DNA of 64,000 nt from Daucus carota subsp. sativus (taxonomy: Eukaryota > Streptophyta > Magnoliopsida > Apiales > Apiaceae). The notes beneath the pieces were generated by a model. It saw only the letters and a program-made list of their open reading frames with translations. It had not been told where the DNA came from and did no database searches. Both the position numbers and the translations under genes were made by a program. Shown here one piece after another: positions 23,496 through 34,914 of this stretch. The stretch spans positions 63,726,949-63,790,948 of the forward strand of contig NC_030383.2 in NCBI RefSeq assembly GCF_001625215.2, written 5' to 3'. The stretch's first letter is position 1. Each line of letters opens with the position of its first letter.

Positions 23496-24333
23496 CCTAT
23501 CTTTATTTTGAAATCTTTCCGAATATGATAGAGTAATCACTTGAGCACAATTGATCAATATTTTTAAATTTTGTCCAGTAAGATAATCAGTTAAGCATAA
23601 TTAAAGAGATTCAGTTATCCGTATCAATATATATATTTTGTGATCAGGGAGATTATAATACTTTAAGATCACAAATATTTTACTTTATCTCGAAAAAATT
23701 AAATATAATTATATATTTCACAAAGTAAAGTCTAACCATATATATAATATGATATATTAATTTTTCTATTACACATTTATGAATTGGATTATTCCTAAAA
23801 ATTATATTTTGTTCAGTTATAAATTGTAAGCATTACTTATTTAGATATGAATTAAAATTTATTATAATTATTATATAAATAATAATTTTTAAGTAAAATT
23901 AGAATTTTACCAAAACTTGAGAATTAAAATAATATCCTAAAAAGCTAAAACCAGTGATTAGATCCCATGAGTCCCCCATTTCCTTAACATTTTTTTAGTT
24001 TTGAAATCTTGCTAAACATAAATAATAATCAGTTAAGCACTGTCTAAGATTATAACCATTGTCAAAGAAAAAAGAAAAAAGAATTACACATATCTTTATT
24101 AATATTTTATGAATTTTGAAATCTTATCTAATGTGCATAAGTGATGAGTTTTTCTTTTATATCTAAACACTGATCTATTATACCTTGTGAGCTATGTTAT
24201 TCGTAGACCGTTAACAAATTTAGCTGATACTTCTCTCCCTTCCAAATCCTCCAATAAAGCCTTGCATTCCTCTTTCTATTACTCTTCAGACGACCAAGCA
24301 ATAGCTTCGATCAGCGCTCTCATGTCACATTAA
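23496..24333. other. Upstream region of F-box B, shared with D
   Basis: AT-rich. From about 23585 it aligns with 33335-34062. The segment at 24190-24325 (TTCTCTCCCTTCCAAATCC and on) may be an old RNase H-like LINE piece on the minus strand, but the similarity is too weak to call. Confidence 0.5.
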
Positions 24334-25673
24334 TCTATACTATACTATAATAAGCCAAGATAAGTATAATTTGTAGTCCTACTTTTTGTTCCTATTTTTT
24401 GGTTTGATCGTTTTTTTTATCGACTATACTAATATTTTATTATCGTCCTCTATTAGAAGTCTACTCCTAACAATCAACAGAGTTTGGTTTGTACAAAACC
24501 AACTGCTACACATAACAACCCGGTATACAGCACCGTGCGAGCTGCTTTTTCCGTTGCCCTGCTTGCTTACTTTCTCTGTAAATTATACAATTCCAATTAC
24601 TCCTCTGCTTCTTCTTCTTCTTCATATAATTAAACTAAAATTATATGGCCGCCCGTGCTTCGCACGGGTTATAGGTTATTATATACTTATATATAATAAG
24701 CGTAAGGGAGATAATTTGCGAGCTGCTTTTTCCGTTGCCCTGCTTGCTTACTTTCTCTGTAAATTATACAATTCCAATTACTCCTCTACTTCTTCTTCTT
24801 CTTCATATAATTAAATTAAAATTATATGGCCGCCCGTGCTTCGCACGGGTTATAGGCTATTATATACTTATATATAATAAGCGTAAGGGAGATAATTTGG
24901 TCGCATGGTCCTATGGTCCAAAAGCTTATCATCCGTTAGATCGTATATTGAACAAATAAGCACCGTTAAATTGGAACAAAATTAACTTCTGTTCTATAAG
25001 GCAACTGATATCTAATTGCAGGTTTATAATTCCTTTTCTGAATCCAAAACAAATTATGTTTCTCACGTGTTTATGATTGTTTTAATCCAAAATAAATATT
25101 TACTACCAGTTTTATTTGTAGAATCATATAAATCGCACCGTCATAATTCTTTTATAATATATTTTAAAATTAATAAGCCGGATTTATGTGAGTAACGAAT
25201 ACAAAAACTTTTTCTTAATCCAAAATAGTTTTTACCTTCTTATTGCATGTTTATGGTTCCTTTTCTTAATTCAAATCAAATTATTTTTATCAATTTTAAT
25301 CTAGAACCATATAAATTTTTTGAAAAATATTTAAATCACATTATAATAATTCTAATATAAAATACATTTATAAATATAATCTAATAGGAGTTGGCGTAAC
25401 ATATTCTACTCAAAATATATTAAAATTTGATAGAAAGAATTTAATACCTTGACATGATACATACGAGAATAGGAATGGCTTCATTATAATAGTTTATTTG
25501 AAACCATTAATAGTTGTTATCGTGTATTTGCAACAGTTATAACTTACAAACAAGTCACAATTTCGAATTTTATTTTATTGAAAATTTTAATTTATTATTT
25601 ATAAATTAAATTTTTTCACACTATTTAAAATATATTTAAAAAGATTCCGTGCCTTGCACGGGCTATAAGCTAG
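24334..25673. mobile_element. Non-autonomous Helitron, 1340 bp
   Basis: It begins TCTATACTATAC and ends CTAG, with a hairpin CCGTGC-CTT-GCACGG about 10 bases before the end. It is inserted between A and T without target duplication, all Helitron hallmarks. The duplicate locus at 34062-34064 is the intact empty site and reads straight through. Two further hairpins of the 3'-end type (CCCGTGC-TTCG-CACGGG, near 24650 and 24833) lie inside, within a 181-bp tandem repeat. No Rep/helicase gene. ORFs here are repeat artefacts. Confidence 0.88.
24537..24898. repeat. 181-bp tandem repeat inside the Helitron
   Basis: Two copies with period 181 (GCGAGCTGCTTTTTCC at 24537 and 24718), differing at a few bases. 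Each carries a Helitron-type terminal hairpin. Confidence 0.93.
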
Positions 25674-26788
25674 TAATAATAATAATGAAACCTCAAATTC
25701 GACTACAAATTTCCGACATGAATACGTATTCCAGACTTGGCAACAAATTGAAAAGTATACATATTTTTGACGAAACAAGTGTCCAAGTCCATGTGTCTAT
25801 GTCCAAATATAGAGTCTTCGACACGAGTACTCGAAGGTTATACGAAGAGTACGAGTAACACAGTATTAAACCAGCAGTGTATTCATAAAGCTCGACTACA
25901 TCGGTGGCAATCAAGAGAACTTAGGAACCCTTGGCCTTGGTGTCCTAGATTTTGGTTGTTTGGTCTCTTACAGTACCAAGTGCTTGAACTTAGGAACTAT
26001 AATGCATTAAGTTATAGAATTATTTGGACTATGATTATGTTATAGAATTACAATCTCACTGATTCCACCACTCTAAGAGAGTATTAGTATTACGCGTTCC
26101 AACTCATATGAACAGATCGCCTTTTAACCAATACACTATATATACAAAGCTCGCTCAAGTCGCCATAAGCGTTTCAATTCTGTTCTTCTTGCTTTGCTTA
26201 CTGGAGACTACTACCACCCCTAACCACCTTGTTTTAACATTTGCCGCTTACACCATTTTTCTGGACCAATGACAGTTTTATTTTCGGCCTCACTTTCTCC
26301 CCCAGACTCCTAATTAACTAGTCTACTAATAGTCTGTTATTAAAAACGAAGATTATAATTAATCTATATCAATCCCCATATACTTTTCTGTTTGTAACAG
26401 AGGATCACTTATTCAAGGACAGAACTTAAAACAAAGATAATTTGACCGATGGTAGCTATCTAACGGGGGTGTATTCGATGAGATTCTAATGGATTGTTTT
26501 TAGTTCATAGATTTTAATAGATTGTATGTGATTTTATACAAAATGATAGTCGATCTGTAAGCTACAACTCAGAATTTAAAAAAGAACAATTATTCATGTA
26601 CTGAAATCGCAAGTAATACCTCTGCAACCATATCCATGAAAAACTTCATTCAAAAGCAAAAATAGCTAATTAGTTGCTTCTCGCACTGTGATTAATTGAA
26701 CACAAGGCTCTCAGGCAAGCAAATGATAGAAAAAGAGCGAAAAAAATCCATGGTAATACCAGAAATTAGACCACTATTGCTTTCCAAT
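25674..26788. other. Intergenic DNA downstream of F-box C
   Basis: Aligns with 34063-34914 of unit 2, apart from a roughly 250-bp stretch (about 26125-26375) missing there and a 73-base CGGGG-type MITE end at 26464-26536 missing from the E and A flanks. No conserved ORF. Confidence 0.65.
26464..26536. mobile_element. MITE end fragment, same family as 20584-21050
   Basis: CGGGGGTGTATTC followed by AATGGATTGTTTTTAGTT and ATTTTAATAGATTGTATG matches the reversed right end of the 20584 element. The E flank at about 34640 reads across the site without it. Confidence 0.6.
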
Positions 26789-27871
26789 TTAATTTAGAAG
26801 CTCAAATCCTTGAAATCCTTCAGGTGAAACAAGGCTCTCCGTGTACTTGACAACTGAACTGAAGTCTTCGAAATCTCCAGGGGGTAAAAGAAGCTTCTTG
26901 ACATCTTTCTTTTTATAGTCATAAAAAAAGATGAGTCCCTCATCATTTTTTGCTACAAATTGCCCAGCACCCCAATACAGACATACCCAATCTATCTTCA
27001 CATCAGCCTCAAAATTGAACTTCTTAGTCCAAGCCACTTTGTCGTCACAGACATTATCCAACGTCCATAGACTCAGAACTGATCCATCGACGGCCTCAAA
27101 GACCATTGCAGCAGAACCTTCAAAATCCAAAACATTTGATTTTGAATGCTGCACGTGGTCGGGAAAGGGAAAGGGATATACTCCAAACACCTCTTTATCC
27201 ATATCAAATGATATTAATTCATCAAAACCTTCAAAATATAATACCCCGGTTTTGAGATCAAGAACACATTTTTCATTTGTGCCAAACGCTATATTCTTTA
27301 GGTTTTCAGGAACATTGATCTCCTTAAAATTTTCAGTTTTCGAAGAATACAATTCTGCTAATATTAGCTCATCAAAAGAATTTGTATATGACACTCTTGT
27401 AAGCCTAAGAAGCTTGTAGTCATTACAAGTAGAATCATAACCAAACACGAAGTCACTTAGGAGTACTTCCTGATCTTCTCGTCTTCTCCGGACAGTTAAA
27501 AGTTTTTTCAACTGCTTGGTCGCCGGATTCCATAAGTACATAACATTATTATGAAAATCACTGTCCGCAAGACAAACAAGACCACTACAAGAAGATATGC
27601 AATCAAACCTACCCTTGCTTGGAAGTTTGAGCCTGACAGATTCTTCGAGAGTATCAAGCTGATAGACACGGTGAAAATATTTATCAAGGATTAAGGGGGC
27701 TGGTTTTTTCTGAGAATTGGTGAGGTGAGCATTGATGAATTGTTGGTCCGATATTATGGATAGCCATGACTTGCAAACTGAACGGAACCGGAGCAGTGAT
27801 TTCACGGGTAAATATGAAAGTATTTCGAAGATAAGGTCTTGAGGGAAGTGATAACTACAACTTGATGCCAT
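26789..27871 (-). CDS. F-box protein with FBA domain, copy C, intact
   Basis: Single-exon gene of 360 residues. I chose the MASSCSYHF methionine at 27871 rather than an upstream in-frame ATG at 27946, because it matches the other copies and the upstream ATG lies above the TATA box (27886-27894). F-box at residues about 7-48; the FBA domain keeps LWNPATKQLKKL, FGYDSTCNDYKLLR, LYFEGFDELISFDMDKEVF and LSLWTLDN. It would serve as substrate receptor of an SCF E3 ligase; the target is unknown. With A it is one of two fully open copies and is the unit 1 partner of split copy E. It is followed by the transporter gene downstream on the opposite strand, as E is by transporter 2. Confidence 0.92.
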   Translation of the reverse strand: MASSCSYHFPQDLIFEILSYLPVKSLLRFRSVCKSWLSIISDQQFINAHLTNSQKKPAPLILDKYFHRVYQLDTLEESVRLKLPSKGRFDCISSCSGLVCLADSDFHNNVMYLWNPATKQLKKLLTVRRRREDQEVLLSDFVFGYDSTCNDYKLLRLTRVSYTNSFDELILAELYSSKTENFKEINVPENLKNIAFGTNEKCVLDLKTGVLYFEGFDELISFDMDKEVFGVYPFPFPDHVQHSKSNVLDFEGSAAMVFEAVDGSVLSLWTLDNVCDDKVAWTKKFNFEADVKIDWVCLYWGAGQFVAKNDEGLIFFYDYKKKDVKKLLLPPGDFEDFSSVVKYTESLVSPEGFQGFELLN

Positions 27872-27885
27872 GGAAGAACCGTAGA

Positions 27886-27902
27886 CTTTATAAACCCTAA
27901 TA
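27886..27902 (-). promoter_or_regulatory. Core promoter of F-box C: TATA box with telo-box
   Basis: Minus-strand TTAGGGTTTATAAAG, 15-30 bases above the chosen ATG; conserved at E and nearly so at A and B. Confidence 0.65.
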
Positions 27903-29419
27903 TAAGCAAACAAGGATAAAGTAGTGATATAACGAAAAGGATTCACGTATACTATACGTAGATTTTAACTTTGAATTTTTATTAACAACGGTGATCAGTT
28001 AGATATCCTTGTCAATGAGGAACTTATAACTCCTTCGTGTCCTTTAGGTGTTTGGTTGGAGAAGGGTATCAGGTTGGAATAATTAAGGAGTCGGGTTAAA
28101 ATAGTATGAGTTTGAGGTATTAGATGTTTGATTGAGTCGTGCAATGATTGTATATAATGTTTACGAGTTATTAATTGTAATTAATTTAAAATATCATTAA
28201 ATTAATATTTATATATATTTTGAGTCATTAATTTTATTTTATATTAATAATCTACATGAAATGATATAAATAGTATTAAAAACAAAAAGAAAAAAATTGA
28301 TTCATGGAACCCATATTTCATACCTATCTCTTCCTTAGGTATGAAATCTCATACCTTGTGGTTCAAGAAATGAGTTTGATGAAAGAAATTTTACAACCAG
28401 ATATGGCATACCAGAAAAACCCGAATGAAACGACCCCAAGAATACTAGCTGTCACGCCATTTATAGCACCTTTAATTTTATCGTTTATATTTTAAATTCA
28501 ATTAAAATACAAATCTATTGTATTAAATTTTTTTAAATATTTTCACTTAATTGGGTAATAAGAAAATTGATTCGAACACGTTTACCGACCGGCTGATAAA
28601 ACTTGACCGACTAATAATATTAATAATATTTCACTTTTAAGTAGAAAAAATATATGAAATTTATTATAAGAATTATATTTTATTTGTGAAACTGTTTTAT
28701 TTGTAAACATTAAATTCTATATTTTATATTAAAACATTACATATAAATAATTTTTATTATTAAATTTTGACCTTTCATCAAATAATAAGATTTAAGAGTT
28801 TTAATATTCTGCAGTACTAAAAATTAATTTTATAATAATTAATATTTTCTGAAACTATTATTTACACATCCCATGATCCCAATCTAGTTTATTATGTATA
28901 CATTAATCTAATTTCAAAAAAAAAGTATAAATTAAAATAAATTTTAGTTTTGGTAAATAAGTACATGAGTCGGTTTGGGCCGCTGAACAAGTTGGACATG
29001 GCCCACAAACAGTGTTTCAATTGCAATGAAATTGGGGTCAAATGGGCTGGACCATAATCTCTTGAAACCCAAAGTATGATTAACAGTTTAACAATATTGA
29101 GATTCCATATTTTCATGGAACTTACTTGCCTCCTAAATGAGTTAACTTATTCTTTTTATTTACCCATTGCTTCAGATATTTATTTTCTCGTGAAATGCTG
29201 AAGTATAGATAGTTCATATTTGTTAATCTGGTAATTTGTGCTTGATGGGTTGTTCTTATTAGCTCAAAGTTTTGAAATTTAAGAATTTTAAGCAAGTCCT
29301 TTGCTTGTTGCAAGTCAGGTAGGGTCTGAACTCTAAATTCGTTTAGCCTGTGGAATTTGTTGGTAATAGAGAGAGAGGGAGGGAGAGGGAGAGAGGAGGG
29401 AGAGGGAGGGAGGGAGAGG

Positions 29420-29450
<31 letters not shown>

Positions 29451-29487
29451 AGGGAGAGGGAGGGGGAGGGAGGGAGAGGGAGAGGGA

Positions 29488-29533
<46 letters not shown>

Positions 29534-29698
29534 TGAGAGAGAAATGGAGAGAAAGAGAGAGACCTACTTGCCCTTCTGGAATTCTTAAAAGAGATGAGAA
29601 GTGAAGTTTGAAGGAGGGAAGGGAGGAGTTGAACTTGACCTATTTGGGTATCTTGAGATTCCTTTAATTAATTAGTAGCCCTCTGGATATTAATAGAG
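27903..29698. other. Upstream region of F-box C and promoter side of transporter 1
   Basis: 28500-29698 aligns closely with 39600-41120. Site II like GGGCC/GGCCCA words cluster at 28978-29060 and are conserved in unit 2, so this is probably the transporter promoter. 28035-28465 is unique to unit 1 and is replaced in unit 2 by Helitron-derived DNA. Confidence 0.55.
29368..29558. repeat. GA-rich microsatellite upstream of transporter 1
   Basis: Compound (GA)n/(GGGAGA)n tract of about 190 bases ending about 140 bases before the start codon. The unit 2 copy (40831-40972) is about 45 bases shorter. Confidence 0.9.
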
Positions 29699-31725
29699 AT
29701 GAGAAGTGAAGTTTGGAGATGGGGTTTAGGTTTGAGTTACATAGTGTTGGTTGCAATTATTTGGATTGCTTCTAGTTTTGTAGTTCAATCAGTTGTTGAT
29801 TCTGGGGTTTCGCCATTTCTTATTACCTATACATGTAATTCATTGTTTGTGGTTTATTTACCCTTAGTGGAAATTGGACGGTGTTTGAAAGATATGTATA
29901 GTAGCTTAGTTTTCTGCAGAAAAGATGGTAGTTTGCTCAAGCGAAATGGGTCAGAAGAGGCTATTCTTCTTAGCGGAAGTGATAGTAATTATCAAGTTGA
30001 GAGTTTGAATCAAGGTGAGGTTGAAGAGAAATCAGAACCTCTTAATTGCGATGGTATTGTGGTTGGGACATTAGAATCGGATCAAACTGGTACATATGAA
30101 AATGTTGATGATGGTCTGGACGAGAGAGGACGGTGGACTCGGATTAGGGTGGCAAAAGTAAGCTTGTTAATATGCCCATTTTGGTTTCTCGCACAACTTA
30201 CATTCAATTTTTCCCTAAAATATACTACAGTCACGGTAAGTAATTTAAAATTGTATTGTTCTAATATACTTTTTGCTTAATCTCTTCAGGGATGTTAACA
30301 ATTTAATCCTTGTCTACAGTCCAACACCATCCTAAGCAGTGCTTCAAGTCTTTTCACGTTCCTTGTCTCTCTAGCTTTTTTGGGTGAGACATTCACTTTG
30401 GTAAAGCTGATTAGCGTCCTTCTTTGCATGGGAGGAACAATTATTGTTAGTTTGGGGGACTCAGAATCAGGATTGAGAAATGTTGCCTCAAAACCTCTTC
30501 TTGGGGATATCCTTGCTCTTATATCTGCTGCATTATATTCTGTGTATATTACACTTATTCGTAAACATATACCTGATGATGACGTTGGAAATCACGGGCA
30601 TGTTAGTATGGCACAAGTCCTTGGATTTCTTGGGCTGTTCAACCTTCTGATTTTTCTGCCTGTTGCACTGGCACTCAATTTCACCAAGTTGGAGCCTTTT
30701 AGTATGCTCACTTGGAAGCAGTTTGGCCTGATTGTCGGAAAAGGTATGTTTCCCTAGTAGCCTTGTCATTTATATTTGAAATTCCTACACATTTTAGTCC
30801 TGGTCAAATGATAATCTTTATATTGAAAATCGTGGTTGTAGATGTTATATTCAATTGAGGTATGTTGTGTGGTAAAAGTGAGCCAATTTTCACATATAAG
30901 ATTGTGCGAACAGACTTATCACATTGCTTTTTGATCAACTCTTTCAATTTTCATCTACCTCTTTCTTATTCCTTATAAAATGTAGACTCTTTCATCATGT
31001 GGAATTTTCTACGTCTGGAACCTTTTTACTTTTCATCATGAAGGTCAAATTATGTTATGGACATCTTACGGAACCAAAACTAATGTCAAAATGGTTGTCT
31101 TGGTTTTCCTGGAAAAATGAGAGGATAATTTTAGCAGAAGGCCTTTTCTAATCCACCCAAACGTCGACCTTCTAGATGGTAGGCAAAACTCGTTAAAGTC
31201 TAAGCTGTATACCTGATATTTATCTATTGTTTGGTAGAAACAGATGAAATACTGGAAATGGCAATAACATGTTTCCACCCCATAAATATTTAAAATAGAA
31301 AACTCTATAATCCAAATCTTCCTGTCATTGTTACTCCTTCAACAACTACTTGCTCCAACTTAATTACAGGATAAGATGCAACGATTGACATGCACATGAA
31401 GTTCATACTTCTTCTGTTTGTGTTCTGTTTGTATTGTTTTATATAAATTATTTGATTTGTGAAGTAAAGTCATTTCATTTCATTAGGTTTGATAGACAAT
31501 GTTTTAAGCGATTACCTGTGGGCCAAGGCTGTTCTTCTCACGACGACAACAGTAGCAACAGCAGGACTCACAATTCAAGTCCCTTTAGCTGCTCTTGTGG
31601 ATTCAGTGACAGGAAATGCACCGCATACTATGGATTATGTGGGGGCTGCTGCTGTCTTGGTCGGTTTTGTGGGCATTAACATCCCATCAGGCACATTCTC
31701 AAGATCCCTAGTATCACTTGAATAA
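29699..31725 (+). CDS. EamA/SLC35F5-like membrane transporter, copy 1
   Basis: Three exons (29699-30235, 30320-30743, 31487-31725) with GT-AG borders and phases 0 and 1 give 399 residues. The protein is strongly hydrophobic. A first membrane span (LSYIVLVAIIWIASSFVVQ) and a second (ITYTCNSLFVVYLPL) precede a roughly 90-residue hydrophilic acidic loop. Then follow about eight more spans: LICPFWFLAQLTF, the EamA-type SSASSLFTFLVSLAFLGE, KLISVLLCMGGTIIVS, GDILALISAALYSVY, VLGFLGLFNLLIFL, WAKAVLLTTTTVATAGL and MDYVGAAAVLVGFVGI. The family is drug/metabolite transporter superfamily, related to SLC35F5; the substrate is unknown and an internal membrane location is likely. It resembles Arabidopsis At3g07080 from memory. 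All splice sites and the frame are intact. About 15 amino-acid differences separate it from copy 2. Confidence 0.92.
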
Positions 31726-31938
31726 TGCAAATTGCTGGTCTACTAATCAATATCTCCTTGAAGAAAATCTACAAGACTACTCTAATTCGGTTAAATTTGT
31801 ATGATTGCAGGAATTTTTGCCTGTTCTGTTTTATCTTTCTATCAATATTCTGCAAATGTACTTTGATTTAACACTTCCTCAATGTATATTTCTTAATCCA
31901 TAGATCACAAATTACTGCACAATAAATGTTGATCATTG

Positions 31939-32062
31939 TAACTATTTTTCTGAGTTCAACTCGAATATCTGGTTTGAGCTCAACTCAAAATTCAAATATT
32001 TATCCGGCTCAAATAGCACGTGAGCTATTTGAGCCAAATAGCTCACGTGAGCTCAAATTGCT
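31939..32062. repeat. Duplication junction with palindromic GAGCTC-rich sequence
   Basis: About 125 bases joining the end of unit 1 to the start of unit 2. It contains an imperfect palindrome (CTCAAATAGCACGTGAGCTA next to its inverse) and repeated GAGCTCAAAT words, of the kind seen in hAT subterminal arrays. It is absent from the B locus. Confidence 0.6.
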
Positions 32063-33225
32063 CACTTTGTCGTCACAAACATCATCCAACGTCCATAGAC
32101 TCAGAACTGATCCATCGACGGCCTCAAAGACCATTGCAGCAGAACCTTCAAAATCCAAAACATTTGATTTTGAATGCTGCACGTGGTCGGGAAAGGGATA
32201 GGAATATACTCCAAACACCTCTTTCTCCAAATCAAATGATATTAATTCATCCATACCTTCAAAATATAATACCCCGGTTTTGAGATCATGAAAACATTTT
32301 GAATTTGTGCGAACCTCTATATTCTTTACGTTGTCAGGAACATTGATCTCCATAAAATTTCCATTTTTCGAAGAATACAAATCTGCTACTAGGCCATTAG
32401 CAATGTAATCCCTATTAGGAGGATAATAATATGTATGTACTCCCTCCGTCCCAGTCAATTCTATACAGTTTCTTTTTTGGGAAATCCCATCAATTCTATA
32501 CATTCCAAAAATAGTAACTTTTAATAATATAAAACACTATTACACCTACTACTTTCTTCAACTATCTTCATTCTATAATAATATAAACACTATTAAACCC
32601 ACTACTTTCCTCCACTATCTCAAATCTATCATTAAATATAAATGGGTCCCACCACTTTACCCACTTTTCCTCTAACTCTACTCACTTTTTACACTTTTTC
32701 TTGGTATCCGTGTCCAAACCATTTGTATATAAATGATTGGGACGGAGGGAGTAACACACAAAATGTAACCCTAAGAAGCTTGTAGTCATTACAAGTAAAA
32801 TCATAAACAAACACGAAAGCACTTTCATCCCAATCTCCTCGTCCTTTCGGGTCACAAAGTTTACTCAACTGATTGGTCCACGGATTCCATAAGTACATAA
32901 CATTACCATATTGTTCCGTAAGACAAACAATACCATTACAAGAACACATCCAACGAGCCCTACCATTGCGTTGTGGTGGAACATGGAGCCTGACAGATTC
33001 TTCACGAGTATCGACATAGACATTGTCAAAATCATTATCAAGGACTAGGGTGGCTGGTTTTTTCTGAGAATTGGTGAGGTGAGTATCGATAAATTGTTGG
33101 TCCGATATTATGGATAGCCATGACTTGCAAACTGAACGGAACCGGAGCAGTGATATCACAGGTAAATATGAAAGTATTTCAAAGATAAGTTCTTGAGGGA
33201 AGTGATAACTACTTCTTAATGCCAT
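32063..33225 (-). pseudogene. F-box/FBA gene copy D, interrupted and 3'-truncated
   Basis: The start and F-box match copy B (MALRSSYHFPQELIFEILSY). A 312-bp Stowaway MITE with TA duplication interrupts the coding region at 32440-32751. Homology to B stops at 32063, at the VCDDKV codons, so the last roughly 100 residues are missing. The Leu codon that is a stop in B is intact here. Upstream, the TATA/telo-box block kept by A, B, C and E is absent; DNA above 33235 departs from B until about 33335. The gene is therefore dead by three lesions. Left edge equals the left edge of duplication unit 2. Confidence 0.92.
32440..32751. mobile_element. Stowaway-like MITE in F-box D, 312 bp
   Basis: CTCCCTCCGTCCCAG at one end and GGGACGGAGGGAG at the other, flanked by TA on both sides (32438-32439, 32752-32753). 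Copy B at 22958-22975 reads ATGTATGTAACACAC with a single TA, the exact empty site. Confidence 0.95.
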
Positions 33226-33235
33226 TGATGATCAG

Positions 33236-34914
33236 GCCAAATCTTGATTCAGATATTGAGATATTCTTATTAATATTTTTAAGTTTTGAAAATTTGCGAA
33301 AGACTTGAAAAAATCTGGATGTTATTATCAGTTAGGCATAATTAAAGAGATTCAGATATCCGTATCAATATTTTGTGATCAGGGAGATTATAATAATTTA
33401 AGATCACAAATATTTTACTTTATCTCGAAGAAATTAAATTTAATTATATATTTCACAAATTAAAGTCTAACCATATATATAATATGATATATTAATTTTC
33501 TATTACACATTTATGAATTGGATTATTCCTAAAAATTATATTTTGTTCAGATATAAATTGTAAGCATTACTTATTTAGATATGAATTTAAATTTATTATA
33601 ATTATTATATAAATAATAATTTTTAAGTAAAATTAGAATTTTACCAAAACTTGGGAATTGAAATAATATCTTAAAAAGCTAAAACCAGTGATTAGATCCC
33701 ATGAGTCCCCCATTTCCTTAACATTTTTTTAATTTTGAAATTTTGCTAAACATGAATAATAATCAGTTAAGCACGGTCTAAGATTATAACCATTGTCAAA
33801 GAAAAACGAATTACATATATCTTTATTAATATTTTATGAATTTTGAAATCTTATCTAATGTGCATAAGTAATGAGTTTTTCTTTTATATCTAAACACTGA
33901 TCCATTATACCTTGTGTGTGAGCTATGTTGTTCGTAGACCGTTAACAAATTTAGCTGACACTTCTCTCCCTTCCAAATCTTCCAATAAAGCCTTGCATTC
34001 CTCTCTCTATTACTCTTCAGACGACCAAGCAATAGCTTCGATCAGCGCTCTCATGTCACATTAATAATAATAATAATGAAACCTCAAATTCGACTACAAA
34101 TTTCCGACATGAATACGTATTCCAGACTTGGCAACAAATTGAAAAGTATACATATTTTTGACGAAACAAGTGTCCAAGTCCATGTGTCTATGTCCAAATA
34201 TCGAGTCTTCGACACGAGTACTCGAAGGTTATATGAAGAGTACGAGTAACACAGTATTAAACCAGCAGTGTATTCATAAAGCTCGACTACATCGGTGGCA
34301 ATCAAGAGAACTCTGCACTGATTGATTCAATTCTCTTCAACATAAATGGCACCCTTGGCCTTGGTGTCCTAGATTTTGGTTGTTTGGTGTCTTACAGTAC
34401 CAAGTGCTTGAACTTAGGAACTATAATGCATTAAGTTATAGAATTATTTGGACTATGATTATGTTATAGAATTACAATCTCACTGATTCCACCACTCTAA
34501 GAGAGTATTAGTATTACGCGTTCCAACTCATAAGGACATATCGCCTTTCAATCCCCATATACTTTTCTGTTTGTAACAGAGGATCACTTGTTCAAGGACA
34601 GAACTTAAAACAAAGATAATTTGACCGATGGTAGCTATCTAAATTTATACAAAATGATAGTCGATCTGTAAGCTTCAACTCAGACTTTAAAAAAGAACAA
34701 TTATTCATGTACTGAAATCGCAAGTAATACCTCTGCAACCATATCCATGAAAAACTTCATTCAAAAGCAAAAATAGCTAATTAGTTGCTTCTCGTGCTGT
34801 GATTAATTGAACACAAGGCTCTCAGGCAAGCAAATGACAATTGCTATAAAGAAAAAAGCGCAAAAAAAAAAATCCATAGGTATACCAGAAATTAGACCAC
34901 TATTGCTTTCTAAT
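33236..34914. other. Intergenic DNA between F-box D and E
   Basis: Aligns with 23585-24333 and then 25674-26788 of unit 1, skipping the Helitron. It includes the Helitron empty site at 34058-34070. No conserved ORF. Confidence 0.6.

Larger units (their letters stand above)
22589..31938. repeat. Tandem segmental duplication, unit 1
   Basis: Direct repeat partner of 32063-43378. It runs from inside F-box B (at the DDKVAW codons) through F-box C and transporter 1 to just past GATCATTGTAA in the transporter 3' flank. Gene order, orientation and most intergenic DNA agree with unit 2. Unit 1 alone carries the Helitron at 24334 and the small MITE fragment at 26464. Confidence 0.92.

Noticed and set aside
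24190-24325. LINE or RNase H fragment above F-box B (and 33930-34050)
   Set aside because: Only short weak resemblance on the minus strand; it could be chance.
24386-24959. 142- and 74-codon ORFs
   Set aside because: They lie in the 181-bp repeat of the Helitron and have no domain.
26931-27419. 162-codon plus-strand ORF, with relatives at 35069 and 31926
   Set aside because: Antisense shadow of the F-box coding region; it varies between copies only as the F-box frame does.
29350-29604. 84-codon Arg/Glu/Gly-rich ORF
   Set aside because: It is the translation of the GA microsatellite; the same artefact appears at 40806-41057 and 2648-2995.
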